Source: Thermoflavifilum sp.
Lineage (GTDB): Bacteria; Bacteroidota; Bacteroidia; Chitinophagales; Chitinophagaceae
Length of the DNA stretch: 64,000 nt
Direction of reading: 5' to 3'
Assembly (NCBI GenBank): GCA_023511875.1
Contig: JAIMAQ010000006.1
Coordinates: 1 to 64,000 of the forward strand
A model generated the notes under the pieces. The model was not told the DNA's origin. It saw only the letters and a list, made by a program, of their open reading frames with translations, and ran no database searches. The position numbers and the translations under genes were made by a program. The first letter of the stretch is position 1, and each line of letters begins with the position of its first letter. This document shows, piece by piece, positions 63,910 to 64,000 of the stretch.

Positions 63910-64000
63910 GTGGATGTTTTGCTGTGTGAGGATTTCGGAGCTCATTTCATCAAACGACTTCCTGAACTGCATCTAGTGAGTTTTGTGCATCTAAAATTTA
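63910..64000 (+). other. partial open frame at the right edge, possibly PIN-like (DUF5615-type)
   Basis: A 30-codon frame from GTG 63910 runs off the window: VDVLLCEDFGAHFIKRLPEL then HLVSFVHLKF. The pattern LL-x-E-D/N, KRL, SxxVHL recalls the start of DUF5615 PIN-like proteins, usually toxin components. There is no ATG, no obvious promoter, and the first acidic residues differ from the usual DEN, so it may be a remnant. Confidence 0.2.

Noticed and set aside
1-64000. tRNA, rRNA, CRISPR arrays, insertion sequences, phage genes
   Set aside because: No T-loop-like tRNA motif in a plausible fold, no regularly spaced repeats, and no transposase, integrase or phage structural genes were recognised on either strand.

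Overview
This window is chromosomal DNA of a member of the Bacteroidota. I lean towards Chitinophagaceae, because of the SusC/SusD pair, DUF4270, DUF4907, DUF4251 and DUF4954 proteins, outer-membrane barrels with carboxypeptidase-regulatory-like N-termini, three LytTR two-component systems and repeated TAnnTTTG -7 promoter elements. Genus and species are not determined. I saw no tRNA, rRNA, CRISPR array, transposase or phage gene. Most of the window is ordinary housekeeping and envelope genes packed tightly on both strands.

Layout. 1-5.8 kb: an outer-membrane barrel, a small Spy/CpxP-like protein and, divergently, a LytS/LytTR two-component pair. 5.9-10.7 kb: enoyl-CoA hydratase, gltX, a DUF72 protein and convergent glnS. 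10.7-13.4 kb: a DUF4270 lipoprotein and an outer-membrane protein in one operon. 13.8-17.5 kb: a Kelch lipoprotein with its DUF4907 partner, asparaginase I and a solitary DGQHR-domain protein. 17.6-20.7 kb: a mercury operon (ArsR regulator, MerTP fusion, MerA) behind a canonical Bacteroidota promoter. 20.9-30.0 kb: a propeller-sensor kinase and LytTR regulator followed by two very large cysteine-rich secreted proteins that share a C-terminal domain. 30.1-35.2 kb: an operon glmS - DUF4954 - quinone oxidoreductase. 35.4-38.9 kb: a DUF4251 protein, a CBS protein and acpP-fabF-rnc. 39.2-45.2 kb: a complete RND efflux set (adaptor, pump, TolC-like channel) and a GNAT acetyltransferase. 45.2-46.6 kb: a frameshifted alkaline-phosphatase-superfamily gene. 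46.8-49.3 kb: a TPR/HisKA_2 kinase with a receiver-LytTR regulator. 49.8-57.6 kb: a vanadium-haloperoxidase-like lipoprotein, SusD/SusC and a sugar isomerase/epimerase-like protein. 57.7-64 kb: superoxide dismutase, a membrane protein, an XRE-S24 regulator, an operon of nucleotidyltransferase, nitronate monooxygenase-like protein and PdeM, then glyA.

Most worth a second look: (1) the 20.9-30.0 kb locus, where two different secreted proteins end in the same cysteine framework (CC-x6-C-x9-C-x2-C-x4-C) and lie downstream of their own sensor system; (2) an in-frame amber codon at codon 7 of what looks like the true start of susC; (3) interlocking inverted repeats with pseudoknot topology in the susC leader; (4) a perfect 10-bp inverted repeat abutting the glyA promoter; (5) a one-base frameshift in the phosphatase gene; (6) an orphan DGQHR protein without visible DNA-modification genes. 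All assignments come from reading the sequence; no database search was possible.
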